From contig NZ_MAEJ01000001.1 of assembly GCF_009933175.1 (NCBI RefSeq), forward strand, positions 332,238-396,237: DNA of 64,000 bases, given 5' to 3'. The notes under the pieces are model-generated. The model was not told the origin of the DNA. It saw only the letters and a list, made by a program, of their open reading frames with translations, and made no database searches. The position numbers were made by a program, and so were the translations under genes. This DNA comes from Candidatus Enterococcus huntleyi (GTDB lineage Bacteria; Bacillota; Bacilli; Lactobacillales; Enterococcaceae). Positions 1 through 9,279 of this stretch are shown here, in pieces. Each line of letters starts with the position of its first letter. Within the stretch, counting starts at the first letter, position 1.

Positions 1-41
1 GTAATTATTAATTACAAGCATATGAAAGAAATTTAATTTAG

Positions 42-71
42 GCCATCTCACTTAATAGAGATGGCTTTTTT
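42..71 (+). terminator. Rho-independent terminator of an upstream gene
   Basis: An 8-bp perfect stem (GCCATCTC at 42-49, GAGATGGC at 58-65) is followed by a run of T. It ends a gene lying left of the window. Nothing else recognisable lies between here and the promoter at 209. Confidence 0.8.
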
Positions 72-208
72 GATGCGCAAAAATTGGCATAGGAATCAGG
101 ACGATGGTGCGAGGGCAAGAATGGTAGACTGAGAGTGATCGGCTGAACGAAATAATGAGGGGGTCAATAATGACTCAATGAGAGAATGATTAGTATTTCA
201 CAAATATG

Positions 209-237
209 TTGCTTTCAATAACAAACTTCTTTATAAT
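209..237 (+). promoter_or_regulatory. Sigma-A-type promoter for the flavoprotein gene
   Basis: TTGCTT at 209-214 and TATAAT at 232-237 are separated by 17 nt. Transcription from here would leave an untranslated leader of about 200 nt before the ATG at 453. I could not match that leader to a known riboswitch. Confidence 0.55.
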
Positions 238-452
238 CTAAACGAGAGAAATAGATAGAGTTTTTTATATCATCAGGACATAAACTGCTCTTCAATCGCT
301 GATATCATTCAGTTTGTTTGTAGGTAGGTTTTTTATCTATCAGGTGGAGAATTATATTTGTGCATGGTTGGTGGAAAAGTTATTTGGATGTTTGTGAAAA
401 TATTTACTTGATATTTCTCAAAAGCTACATAGTTATTTTAGGGGGAAAAAGA

Positions 453-1976
453 ATGAAAAGAAATAAGTTAAAAACAGTGTTCGTTGGTTTAACAATGACA
501 TTACTAATGAGCGCATGTGCAAGTGATGGCGCATCTACTAAGGAATCTAGCACAGCTAAGAGCACAGAGAGTTCAGTTGAAGCAACTTCTGCTGCATCAG
601 CACAAGAATACACAGATCCATCAGAATTGAAAGATGAGTATGATGTTGTTATCGTTGGAGCTGGTGGTGCGGGTATGGCGGCAGCACTTTCTGCTAAAGA
701 TGCTGGCATGAATCCAGTGATTCTTGAAAAAATGCCTATCGCTGGTGGTAATACGTTGAAATCTTCAGGTGGGATGAATGCTTCTGAAACGAAATTCCAA
801 AAGGAACAAGGAATTGAAGACAGCAATCAATTATTCTTTGATGATACATTAAAAGGCGGAAAAGGTACGAATGATCAAGATCTTTTACATTATTTGGTAG
901 ACAATTCATCTGACGCGATTGACTGGTTAGATTCTATGGGAATTACTTTAGATAACATCAGCTTTAGTGGTGGGGCAAGCGTGAAAAGAATTCACAGACC
1001 ACATGATGGCGCGGCTGTTGGAACGTATTTAGTTGATGGTTTGGTTAGAAATGTTCACGAAAAAGAAATTCCTTTATTTGTGAATGTTGATGTGAAAAAA
1101 ATCAATGAAAAAGACGGTCAGGTTACTGGCGTGACTGCTGAAATTGATGGCAAAGAAAAAACTATTTCTGGTAAAGCAGTTGTTGTTACAACTGGTGGAT
1201 ACGGATCAAACAAAGAAATGATTGAAGAATATCGCCCTGATTTGAAAGGTTACGTAAGTACCAATTCTGAAGGTAGTACAGGCGATGGTATCAAGATGAT
1301 CGAATCTCTTGGTGGCGCAGTGGTGGATATGGATCAAATCCAAGTGCATCCAACTGTTGTTCAAAAAACAGGTATGCTAATTAGTGAAACTGTTCGTGGT
1401 GAAGGATCAATTCTTGTGAATCAACAAGGTGAACGTTTCTACAACGAACTTGAAACTCGCGACAACGTTTCAGCAGCGATTACAGCATTGCCAGAACATT
1501 ATGCTTACTTAGTATTCGATTCTGCATTAGCTGAGCGTGCAAAACAAGTTGATTTCTACAAAGAACAAGGTGTTGTTATTGAAGGCGAAACGATTGAAGA
1601 GTTAGCTGGTAAAATTGATGTCGATGCGAAAACGTTAGAAAGCACGTTGACTACTTGGAATAAAGCAGTTAAAGATCAATCAGACACAGCGTTCAAACGT
1701 GAAACAGCAATGGATTACGATTTAACAAAAGGTCCTTTCTACGCGATTCAAATTGCGCCAGGAATTCACCACACAATGGGTGGCGTGAAAATTAACACAG
1801 ATACACAAGTAGAAAAAGAAGATGGCTCGACAATTAAAGGTCTATATGCTGCTGGGGAAGTGACTGGTGGTATTCACGGACAAAACCGTATTGGCGGAAA
1901 TGCTGTAGCAGATATTATTATCTTCGGTCGTCAAGCAGGCGCGCAATCAGCGAAATTTGCTAGCGAAGTTAAATAA
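453..1976 (+). CDS. Lipid-anchored FAD-binding reductase (fumarate reductase/flavocytochrome c family)
   Basis: This 507-residue protein begins with a lipoprotein signal (MKRNKLK, hydrophobic stretch, lipobox LMSAC) and a Ser/Thr-rich linker, so it should be tethered outside the membrane. The FAD domain opens with DVVIVGAGGAGMAAA and closes with GQNRIGGNAVADIIIFGRQAG. SGGMN and HHTMGGVKI are family signatures of fumarate/urocanate-type reductases. There is no N-terminal FMN-attachment domain, so electrons must come from a separate donor. The start at ATG 453 follows AGGGGGAAA; an in-frame GTG at 360 would put 31 poorly signal-like residues in front and is unlikely. The gene is monocistronic. 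It may use an exogenous acceptor such as fumarate, urocanate or a cinnamate-like acid; the substrate cannot be read from sequence. Confidence 0.85.
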   Translation: MKRNKLKTVFVGLTMTLLMSACASDGASTKESSTAKSTESSVEATSAASAQEYTDPSELKDEYDVVIVGAGGAGMAAALSAKDAGMNPVILEKMPIAGGNTLKSSGGMNASETKFQKEQGIEDSNQLFFDDTLKGGKGTNDQDLLHYLVDNSSDAIDWLDSMGITLDNISFSGGASVKRIHRPHDGAAVGTYLVDGLVRNVHEKEIPLFVNVDVKKINEKDGQVTGVTAEIDGKEKTISGKAVVVTTGGYGSNKEMIEEYRPDLKGYVSTNSEGSTGDGIKMIESLGGAVVDMDQIQVHPTVVQKTGMLISETVRGEGSILVNQQGERFYNELETRDNVSAAITALPEHYAYLVFDSALAERAKQVDFYKEQGVVIEGETIEELAGKIDVDAKTLESTLTTWNKAVKDQSDTAFKRETAMDYDLTKGPFYAIQIAPGIHHTMGGVKINTDTQVEKEDGSTIKGLYAAGEVTGGIHGQNRIGGNAVADIIIFGRQAGAQSAKFASEVK

Positions 1977-2010
1977 TTTAGTAGATATTTTGTAAAATGA
2001 ACCAACTAAA

Positions 2011-2057
2011 ATGAAGGAGTACGGCATCGAAAAGATGTCGAGCTCCTTCATTTTTTT
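2011..2057 (+). terminator. Terminator of the flavoprotein gene
   Basis: ATGAAGGAG at 2011 pairs with CTCCTTCAT at 2042-2050. An inner stem (GGCATC with GATGTC) and a T7 run support it. It lies 35 nt after the stop codon. Confidence 0.85.
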
Positions 2058-2136
2058 CATAGATAGAAGAGTCTCGCAGGCTCGATGGTAAGTAATAGAC
2101 AAATTTTTCGAAATATGAGAAAATTTGACTGTTGTT

Positions 2137-2226
2137 GGGAGGTTACTCAAGTCCGGCTGAAGAGGACAGACTCGAAATCTGTTAGGCGGGTTAAACCGTG
2201 CAAGGGTTCGAATCCCTTACCTTCCG
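2137..2226 (+). tRNA. tRNA-Ser (anticodon CGA)
   Basis: A 90-nt class II tRNA. Acceptor arms GGGAGGT and ACCTTCC pair with one G-U. The anticodon stem ACAGA/TCTGT encloses loop CTCGAAA, giving anticodon CGA for UCG codons. A long variable arm (GCGGGTT...) is typical of tRNA-Ser, and the T arm is AAGGG TTCGAAT CCCTT. The 3' CCA is not encoded. Confidence 0.93.
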
Positions 2227-2253
2227 TAAAGTATTTTAAGAAAGGTTTTTGTG

Positions 2254-2296
2254 AAGAGTGGAAATCCTTTGTTTATGGGGATTTTGCTCTTTTTTG
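2254..2296 (+). terminator. Terminator after tRNA-Ser
   Basis: A long imperfect hairpin (GAGTGGAAATCC with GGATTTTGCTC) is followed by TTTTTT, 28 nt after the tRNA. Confidence 0.75.
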
Positions 2297-2369
2297 TATG
2301 CGCTAGGTTTTGTAGTTTTTTGGGATGAACCTTGGTCAAAAGGGAATTAGAAGATGAGATAAGTAGTGT

Positions 2370-2416
2370 AAAAGCAGCGATCAGAAAAGCTAAAAGCTTT
2401 CCTGATCGCTGTTTTT
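2370..2416 (-). terminator. Terminator of the AraC gene
   Basis: A near-perfect 17-18-bp hairpin (AGCAGCGATCAG with CTGATCGCTG and flanking pairs) overlaps the araC-family stop codon. T runs on both sides would allow bidirectional use. Confidence 0.8.
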
Positions 2417-3373
2417 GTGTTGCTTACGATATTGATTAGGGGATTGACCTGTTTGTTTCTTAAAAAATTGATAGAAGTAGAGATCATTCCCAAAGCCTAA
2501 TTCTTGAGCAATTTTTTGAATGGTCAAATTGGTTGTGCTTAATAATTGTGTCGCTTTTTCCGTTCGTATGAGTTTTGCATATTGAGAAATAGTTTTATTG
2601 GTTTGCTTTTTTAGTAATCGATTTAAGTATTCCGCGTTATAATGTAAATTTTTTTCGATTTCATTACGTGAAATATTACCATAATGGTGTTCTATCTGAT
2701 GGATGATACGGTTGACTAAGTAAGCTTCTTTGGAATCATTTAAATCGACTGATTTTAAAGAAAATCTGTTTGAATTTTGAAGAGATTCAATGATTCTTAA
2801 GACTAAGCCTTTCTGAAAATAAGAAGCGCCCATCTTACGGGTAGCAATTTCTTGTTGCAAAGCGTCTAACATAATTTGTAGGGGTTTGTTAGGAGTAGGT
2901 AAAATTTTAGTCACTTGCAGGTAACGTTGTTGCCATTCGTTCTCGTGGCGTAAACTGTGCTGTAGAAAACCATAAGCTTGTCCCATGCAAGCTGTTTCAT
3001 TAAAAAGTTCTTGAAGAAATTTAGGTGATAGATTGATAAAAACTACAAATGTATCTTCTTCTAGGGTTTCATAATGACGCATTTTTGGGCTTAAGAAGCA
3101 ACCATCGCCAGCATAGAAGGTGAAGGATTTATCCTCTAAATTATTCGTGAGTTGTCCCTTTAACACATACATGAGTTCGAAATCATGATTTTCGTGAATC
3201 GTCCGATATTCAGGTGCTTCGAATGTCGTCAAGTTGTTATCTTTAACCATCGTATAGAGTATCCGGTCTTGTATCCGTCGTTTATAGAAGAGCGAAATAG
3301 GTGTATGCGTTACGATTTGAGGATGGCTGCCTGGTGAAGTCTGTTCAATCTTGGTGAAATGCTCATTTGTCAT
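2390..3373 (-). CDS. AraC-family transcriptional regulator
   Basis: A 327-residue regulator. The N-terminal half (residues about 50-130) looks like a cupin sensor domain, including ENHDFELMYVLKGQL. The C-terminal 100 residues form the two-helix-turn-helix AraC domain, with the signature LTIQKIAQELGFGNDLYF followed by FFKKQTGQSPNQYR. The start ATG follows AGGAGATG. It is transcribed away from the GH2 gene, with 109 bp between the two starts. It therefore most likely controls the glycoside hydrolase genes to its right, in the manner of AraC/RhaS-type regulators that sense a sugar. The inducer is unknown. Confidence 0.9.
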   Translation of the reverse strand: MTNEHFTKIEQTSPGSHPQIVTHTPISLFYKRRIQDRILYTMVKDNNLTTFEAPEYRTIHENHDFELMYVLKGQLTNNLEDKSFTFYAGDGCFLSPKMRHYETLEEDTFVVFINLSPKFLQELFNETACMGQAYGFLQHSLRHENEWQQRYLQVTKILPTPNKPLQIMLDALQQEIATRKMGASYFQKGLVLRIIESLQNSNRFSLKSVDLNDSKEAYLVNRIIHQIEHHYGNISRNEIEKNLHYNAEYLNRLLKKQTNKTISQYAKLIRTEKATQLLSTTNLTIQKIAQELGFGNDLYFYQFFKKQTGQSPNQYRKQHKNSDQESF

Positions 3374-3482
3374 AAAATCATCTCCTAAGTTGGAAAATCA
3401 TAGTTTTGGGCAAGTAATTGTCGATTATTCAGATTATAACATGTTCAATTTGAGATTAATATAAAGGAAAAGGAGTGAGGAA

Positions 3483-5879
3483 ATGAGAAAAACTAAATTA
3501 CTAAATCATCAATGGGATTTTTATTACGGGGCACTATCAACACCACCTTTGACCGCAAAAAAAGCTCATGCTTTAGGTGGTCTGACGAATCCCTTGCCTG
3601 ATGAAAAGGGAGAGAGAGTTATTACAAGTGCTGGAGGAGACCACTTTCTGAAGTTAATTGCTCGAGGGAATCGTGAGCAAGGCTTAGAAAATTTAGCAGG
3701 AACTGACTTAGAAACTACGCTGACCTCTGATTGGGGAAAAGTAGATTTACCTCATGATTGGAAGATTGGTTTGCCCTATGTAAATGAACCAGCTAATTTG
3801 ATGAGTGGATCAAAACCAGATGGAGTTGGTTTCTACCGTAAGCTTTTTTCATTAGATGAGGAAGCTTATAAAGAACAACGTGTGATTTTGCACTTTGATG
3901 GTGTGATGCGCATGGCAGATGTGTGGTTGAATGGCGCTTATTTAGGAAGAAATAATAGCGGTTACACATCGTTTTCTTTTGATATTTCTGAGTGTGCACG
4001 TTACGGCTCAGAGGGTGATAATGCCTTATTAGTCAAGGTTGATACTACGACTGGACCAGAAGGTTGGTGGTATGAAGGAGCGGGGATTTACAAAAATGTG
4101 TGGCTTGAGCTTATTCCTGAAATCGCTTTAGACCGCGATAGTCTTTATGTGGCGACAACAGATTTGACACCGGAAAAAGCTGAATTAAACGTGTCGTTTG
4201 CGATAAATAATGAGAGCGCAAGAGAAATAACAATTCAACCTAGAATTCAATTGGGAGAGCAATCTTTAACAATGTCTGAAATGATTCTTAAAGCGGGACA
4301 AACAAAAAACATTACACATGATGTATCGATTGTTAATCCAGTTTGTTGGTCCCCAGAGAATCCTAAGCTGTACCAGGTTACGGTTGATATTGGCACAGAT
4401 AACCTTACTCAGACATTTGGAATTCGTACATTTGGTTATGATCAAAAAGGGTTCTATCTAAATGGCGCGCCTTATGAATTACGAGGAGTGTGTGAACACC
4501 AAGATTTTGCTGGTGTTGGCGTAGCCTTGAATCAGGATATTGTGGAGTACAAATTGACCATTTTAAAAGAGATGGGTGTTAATGCAATCCGCAGTGCCCA
4601 CCATTTTGCTTCAGAAGAATTATTAATGGCTTGTGATCGGTTAGGTATTTTAATGATGAATGAAAACCGTTTGCTAGAAAGTACGCCATGGCGTTTAGAC
4701 GATTTGAAAAAAATGGTGAAGAAAGCTCGTCATCATGCCAGTCTCGCTTTTTGGTCAGTTGCTAATGAAGAAGTGATAGGCAACACAGCTTTAGGGAGTC
4801 GGATTGCTAAAAAGTTGGTACAGACTATTAAACGATTAGATCAAGAACATTTGGTCATCTCGGCTGAATTGCTTAATCCCGAAGGTATTGTGGATCCTGA
4901 ATATTTAGATCACTATGATGTTTTAGGGGTGAACTATCCTGAAGCGGGAGTAATGGGACCAGGGGCAGCCTTAATTAAGCAACAATATCCTGATCTACCA
5001 ATGATTAGTACGGAAAATGCTTCTTATTTTTCTACCCGAGGTGTCTATCGCGATGACGAAAATCAATGTCATTGTAATAATCTTGGCTCACTATATTCAA
5101 TGGTTTTACCTGGAAAGCGTCAACCCGATGATCCAGGGGCTGGTGGCACGGCGAAACCAGAAGAAGTGATGACATACTTAGAAGAGCATTCCTATATGGG
5201 TGGTGTCTTTCTATGGACAGGTTTTGATTATTTTGGTGAACCATCTCCATTTGCATGGCCAGCTATTAGTTCTCAATTTGGTATTGTTGATACGTGTGGA
5301 TTTGAAAAAGATTATTATTATTATTATCGAGCATTTTGGACAGAAACTCCTTTTGTACACATGATGCCTCATTGGAATCGTGAAGGATTAGAGATTGATG
5401 ATAAAGGCGAAGTGGCCGTTCGGGTCTTTAGTAACGTAGATAGCGTGGAGCTTTTTGTTAATCAACAGAGTTTCGGACGACAAACAGTAACTGGGCATAA
5501 AACGGATTGGCGTGTGCCTTATTCAGAGGGTGAAGTGCGTGTTGTCGGTTATCTAGGTGATCAGCAGGTAGCTTCAACAAGTCATCAAACTAGTGGAAAA
5601 ACAGCCGCAGTAGAGGTTGTTGAGCGCTATCGAGGACAAACACATTGTTTATTTGAAGTACGAGCGCTAGATAAGGATCACACGTATGTTCCAACAGCTA
5701 ATGAATGGATTTCATTGAAGAGTAATGGTGGCGATATTATTGGTTTGGGAAATGGCAATCCTTCAGATCATCACCAAAATGATCTTACAAAAATTCGTTT
5801 ATTTAATGGTAAGGCTTTAGCCATAGTGAAGACACAACATGATGAGTTTAAATTAATGGCAAGTCTGGTATCAGAATAA
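3483..5879 (+). CDS. Glycoside hydrolase family 2 enzyme (beta-galactosidase/glucuronidase-like)
   Basis: A 798-residue intracellular GH2 enzyme with no signal peptide. It has a sugar-binding jelly-roll (residues about 75-215), an Ig-like domain (to about 315), a TIM barrel (to about 600) and C-terminal beta domains with SLKSNGGDIIGLGNGNP. The general acid/base is probably E429 in SVANEEV. The nucleophile is probably E511 in ISTENAS; the spacing fits retaining GH2 enzymes. A strong AAGGAG precedes ATG 3483. With the GH43 and GH78 genes downstream it probably trims one linkage of a plant oligosaccharide or glycoside taken up by the neighbouring transporter. Substrate choice among beta-galactoside, beta-glucuronide and arabinoside cannot be decided. 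Confidence 0.88.
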   Translation: MRKTKLLNHQWDFYYGALSTPPLTAKKAHALGGLTNPLPDEKGERVITSAGGDHFLKLIARGNREQGLENLAGTDLETTLTSDWGKVDLPHDWKIGLPYVNEPANLMSGSKPDGVGFYRKLFSLDEEAYKEQRVILHFDGVMRMADVWLNGAYLGRNNSGYTSFSFDISECARYGSEGDNALLVKVDTTTGPEGWWYEGAGIYKNVWLELIPEIALDRDSLYVATTDLTPEKAELNVSFAINNESAREITIQPRIQLGEQSLTMSEMILKAGQTKNITHDVSIVNPVCWSPENPKLYQVTVDIGTDNLTQTFGIRTFGYDQKGFYLNGAPYELRGVCEHQDFAGVGVALNQDIVEYKLTILKEMGVNAIRSAHHFASEELLMACDRLGILMMNENRLLESTPWRLDDLKKMVKKARHHASLAFWSVANEEVIGNTALGSRIAKKLVQTIKRLDQEHLVISAELLNPEGIVDPEYLDHYDVLGVNYPEAGVMGPGAALIKQQYPDLPMISTENASYFSTRGVYRDDENQCHCNNLGSLYSMVLPGKRQPDDPGAGGTAKPEEVMTYLEEHSYMGGVFLWTGFDYFGEPSPFAWPAISSQFGIVDTCGFEKDYYYYYRAFWTETPFVHMMPHWNREGLEIDDKGEVAVRVFSNVDSVELFVNQQSFGRQTVTGHKTDWRVPYSEGEVRVVGYLGDQQVASTSHQTSGKTAAVEVVERYRGQTHCLFEVRALDKDHTYVPTANEWISLKSNGGDIIGLGNGNPSDHHQNDLTKIRLFNGKALAIVKTQHDEFKLMASLVSE

Positions 5880-5892
5880 AACAGATGATTTT

Positions 5893-5938
5893 GTTCAAAT
5901 CATAGGTATTACTAGTCAAAATCACCTATGATTTGAGC
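5893..5938 (+). repeat. 13-bp inverted repeat between GH2 and MFS genes
   Basis: TCAAATCATAGGT at 5895-5907 and ACCTATGATTTGA at 5924-5936 are perfect arms around a 16-nt loop, extendable by two pairs. No T run follows, so it may be a weak terminator, an mRNA-processing hairpin or an operator. Confidence 0.6.
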
Positions 5939-5999
5939 ATAAAAAAAAGAATTTTGAATAGGGCTGAATAGTTTTTCAGCCAAGAATAAAAGGGCAAAA

Positions 6000-6013
6000 T
6001 GAAAACGCGCTCA
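6000..6013 (+). promoter_or_regulatory. Candidate cre site (CcpA) upstream of the MFS gene
   Basis: TGAAAACGCGCTCA matches the catabolite-responsive element pattern TGNAANCGNNNNCA at every fixed position. It lies 47 bp before the transporter start, next to a TTGACA at 6017. Glucose repression of the cluster is the inference. Confidence 0.5.
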
Positions 6014-6060
6014 AGATTGACATTACTACTAATATGAAATTGTGAAAGGAAGAAATATTT

Positions 6061-7254
6061 ATGAAAAAGAAATTATCACTTGCAGTTGGTATTTTAAGTA
6101 TGAACTTGCTACTTATGTCGTCTTCAGTTGTAGGGGCAGCAATTGCAGCAATTGCTGAATCATTTCCTGATGAGGCGATTACGAAGGTCCAGATGTTGAG
6201 CACGATTCCTCAATTGGGACAATTAGTAGCAACTCTATTATTTACTTGGCTGACTTATATATTAACACGTAAAAATGTTGGATTGTTAGCCGTGGGATTT
6301 GTTATGGTCAGCGGTTTACTACCCGTTTTTTTCAACAGTAGTCTAAATATCATTCTAGCTTGTATGGTTGCCCTGGGTTTTGGGATTGGTTTGATTAGTA
6401 ATGTTGGTCCGGTGCTATTACAAGAACATTTTGATGGTGAAGAGCGTGCCTCTGTCATGGGGTGGGCTGTCGGTGTTAACAATATTGGGATGATGGCATT
6501 TACTGGAATTGGCGGCGTCCTAGGTGGTGTGGACTGGCGGAATCTATTTTGGATATATGGTATTGCAGTTATTATTTTTATATTAGTATTTTTCTTAGTA
6601 CCACAAGATGTTCGTAGCCAAGGTTTAGAGAAAAAGACACAACAAAGTTTTATGCAGTCTGTTAAAGGATTAAGTGGCTATGTTTATATTATTATAGGGA
6701 TTACATTTATTATGTCATTAGGTTTAATGACTTTTATGGCCAATCAATCTCTTTTATTAGCCGGAAAAGGATACGGCACGGCGTACACTGCTATGGTATC
6801 AGCTATTGGGAATGTTGGCGGTATTTTGACAGCATTTAGTCTTAAGTACATTCGTAAAATGACTAAAACAGATACCATTGCTTGGGGATTCGTGGCTTTC
6901 GCACTTTCTTATGTATGTATTGCATTCTTTGATAATATTTCACTACACATTTTAGGTAATATGTTTTCTGGTGTCGGTATTGTCATGGTAAACGCGACAA
7001 TTCCTTATGAACTATCGATTTTAGCAGACCATAAGCAATTTCCTGTGGTGATTGCGATGAATACACTGATGAGTTCAGTTGCCGGAGTCTTATCACCGAT
7101 TATTTTGGCAGCAATAGGCGTCACTGCAGGCCAACAATCATTTATCGCTGGTATGATAATTTGTTCTGTTACAGCCGTAGTATTGCTTATTACACGCTTA
7201 GGTTCTCGAGTAGAGAAAATTCACCAAACAAAGGTCATAGCTGAGAAAGCCTAA
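6061..7254 (+). CDS. MFS transporter, probable glycoside/sugar uptake
   Basis: A 397-residue protein that is almost wholly hydrophobic, with about 12 predicted membrane helices and the loop after helix 2 containing LTRKNVG. The region GFGIGLISNVGP and the helix VMGWAVGVNNIGMMAF are typical of major facilitator carriers. The start ATG follows AAAGGAAG. It sits between GH2 and GH43/GH78 genes on the same strand, so it probably imports the oligosaccharide or glycoside those intracellular enzymes cleave. A candidate cre site lies upstream. Sequence alone would also fit a drug-efflux carrier; context argues for uptake. Confidence 0.75.
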   Translation: MKKKLSLAVGILSMNLLLMSSSVVGAAIAAIAESFPDEAITKVQMLSTIPQLGQLVATLLFTWLTYILTRKNVGLLAVGFVMVSGLLPVFFNSSLNIILACMVALGFGIGLISNVGPVLLQEHFDGEERASVMGWAVGVNNIGMMAFTGIGGVLGGVDWRNLFWIYGIAVIIFILVFFLVPQDVRSQGLEKKTQQSFMQSVKGLSGYVYIIIGITFIMSLGLMTFMANQSLLLAGKGYGTAYTAMVSAIGNVGGILTAFSLKYIRKMTKTDTIAWGFVAFALSYVCIAFFDNISLHILGNMFSGVGIVMVNATIPYELSILADHKQFPVVIAMNTLMSSVAGVLSPIILAAIGVTAGQQSFIAGMIICSVTAVVLLITRLGSRVEKIHQTKVIAEKA

Positions 7255-7395
7255 AGTTTACATGGGGAAGTTCTTTGCTGAAATGTTGAGTTAATGAATA
7301 AAAGTAAAAACTGAGGACACAAATTTTTGAATCTAAAGAGATGAAACAAGTAAAGGTAGATACTAACGTATTTCCTGACACGATGTGTTTAAATT

Positions 7396-7425
7396 TTGAA
7401 CAAATAAATATAGTTTGAATAGATA
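7396..7425 (+). promoter_or_regulatory. Possible promoter before GH43 gene
   Basis: TTGAAC at 7396-7401 and TAGATA at 7420-7425 with an 18-nt spacer, 28 nt before the GH43 start. The match is moderate. No terminator separates the MFS and GH43 genes, so read-through is also possible. Confidence 0.3.
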
Positions 7426-7452
7426 ATAATCATTTAACGGAAGGGTGAGAGG

Positions 7453-9000
7453 ATGATAAATCATTACCAAAATCCAATATTGCGAGGAATGTATCCTGAT
7501 CCAAGTATTGTGCGAGTAGAAAATACTTACTATATGGTGAATAGTACGTTTGAATATTACCCAGGAATAGCTTTATCAAAAAGTACAGATTTGTTGAATT
7601 GGTCACCATTGCCAAGTATTGTGACTGAAACAACCCAGGCTGATTTGCGTCAGGCTAAATCAAATGAAGGAATTTTTGCTGTCTGTATTCGTTACCACCA
7701 AGGTGTATTTTATGTAATCACAACAAATTTTGCCGAATTTAAAAATTTTATTATTTGTGGATCGTTGTCGGAAGATGGCTCTAGTATTATTTGGCAGGAA
7801 CAACGTATTGAAGTAGATATTATGGGAATTGATCCTGATTTATATTTTGAAAATAATCGTAGTTACGTGACATTTACTGGCTATATTGATGATCAAGGTA
7901 CCAAAGCAATCCAACAGGTGGAGATTGAATTAGACACTGGGCAGATACTTCGTGGTCCAGAGGTTATTAGTTTTGGTACGGGTGGAAGAGATGTTGAAGG
8001 TCCTCATATTATTAAACGACCAAATGGATATTACTTATTGGCAGCCGAAGGGGGGACAGGCGTGGGTCATATGATTACGATGTTCCACAGTGAGTCTCTT
8101 TGGGGTCCTTTTATGAATGAGGAGAATGTGAATCCTTTATTTACGAACCGGGATCGTGCATCAGAACCGTTACAGAATATTGGTCATGCTGATTTATTTC
8201 AAGATCCAATCGGTAATTGGTGGTTAACGTGTTTAGGTACTAGACCAGCTACTGTAGGCTTCACTCAAATTACTAATCTAGGTCGAGAAACGTTACTATA
8301 TCCTGTTATTTGGGAGGATAAGTGGCCAAAAATATATCAAGGTACCCCGACTGTAGAGGTCGATTTAGCTGACTATCCTCAGCATGTGGCTAGTTTAACT
8401 AATGAGCAAAAGTTAGTCACATTTACAGATGAATTTATCAGTGATAGTTTACATCCTGAATGGTTAAGTTTACGTTCTTCTTTAGCAGACCGACTTCACC
8501 TTTCTCCTAATCAGTTAATATTAGAGGGATGTGGTAATGCCTTCGAGGACTTAGGGACACCTTCTTTTTTAGGAGTTCGTCAAACAGAGCATGCTCAATC
8601 CTTTAAAGTTCAAGTAGATGGGAGTAAAACGCAACTCAATGATGGAATGGTGGGCGTAGCTAGTTTAATTAACAGTGATCATTACGCCGCAATTCTCGTT
8701 GAAGTGAATGATAAGACAGGAAGTTATCGTGTTTTTCGTAAACAAAAAGTTGGAGATATCGAAATTAATGATGTTATAGGTGAACTATCGCAATTACCTG
8801 ATTCTTTTGAAATTATTAGCCAGCCAGATACTAAAACATTTGCCGTTCGAGCTAATGGTGAGACCCACGCTTTTAACACGCAGGCGATTCATTTTTCTAA
8901 TGAAGCAATTGCTGCTTTAAATACGGGTGATATCCAAGGTATTTATGTGCTAGGTGATGCATACTTGTCTGTCAGTAAGGTAGAACGAACGAATCTGTAA
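7453..9000 (+). CDS. GH43 beta-xylosidase/alpha-arabinofuranosidase
   Basis: A 515-residue cytoplasmic GH43 enzyme. The N-terminal five-bladed propeller carries the three expected carboxylates: D16 in YPDPS (base), D127 in IDPDLYF (pKa modulator) and E182 in VEGPH (acid). Residues about 315-515 form the concanavalin-like domain usual in bacterial beta-xylosidases, with TDEFISDSLHPEWLSLR at its start. Length fits the XynB-type subgroup. The ATG follows GAAGGGTGAGAGG. It would remove terminal xylose or arabinose from the oligosaccharide handled by this cluster. The two activities cannot be separated by sequence here. Confidence 0.88.
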   Translation: MINHYQNPILRGMYPDPSIVRVENTYYMVNSTFEYYPGIALSKSTDLLNWSPLPSIVTETTQADLRQAKSNEGIFAVCIRYHQGVFYVITTNFAEFKNFIICGSLSEDGSSIIWQEQRIEVDIMGIDPDLYFENNRSYVTFTGYIDDQGTKAIQQVEIELDTGQILRGPEVISFGTGGRDVEGPHIIKRPNGYYLLAAEGGTGVGHMITMFHSESLWGPFMNEENVNPLFTNRDRASEPLQNIGHADLFQDPIGNWWLTCLGTRPATVGFTQITNLGRETLLYPVIWEDKWPKIYQGTPTVEVDLADYPQHVASLTNEQKLVTFTDEFISDSLHPEWLSLRSSLADRLHLSPNQLILEGCGNAFEDLGTPSFLGVRQTEHAQSFKVQVDGSKTQLNDGMVGVASLINSDHYAAILVEVNDKTGSYRVFRKQKVGDIEINDVIGELSQLPDSFEIISQPDTKTFAVRANGETHAFNTQAIHFSNEAIAALNTGDIQGIYVLGDAYLSVSKVERTNL

Positions 9001-9279
9001 CATTTTTAATATTTTTTGGGAATTGGGATAGTTCTACTTAGGATAAAGTAGGCAATTTTCCCTGTGGCTGATGTCGAACACCTGTAATCAGACAACTGCT
9101 AGACTGGATGAATTTAATGGCTGTTAACATAGCTTGATTTAAGTAAATGCTTATACTGGGAGTGTTTCTGTGAGTGAAGCGTCATCAAGTAAATTTACAA
9201 GTCAGGGTAATTTCGAAGGCTCTATCCCGGTCATTTTATTTTGAGACGATGCTACAAAGTAAATTATTGGAGGACGAGT

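Noticed and set aside
244-452. Riboswitch in the leader of the flavoprotein gene
   Set aside because: There is no match to an FMN or other riboswitch core and no clear terminator alternative.
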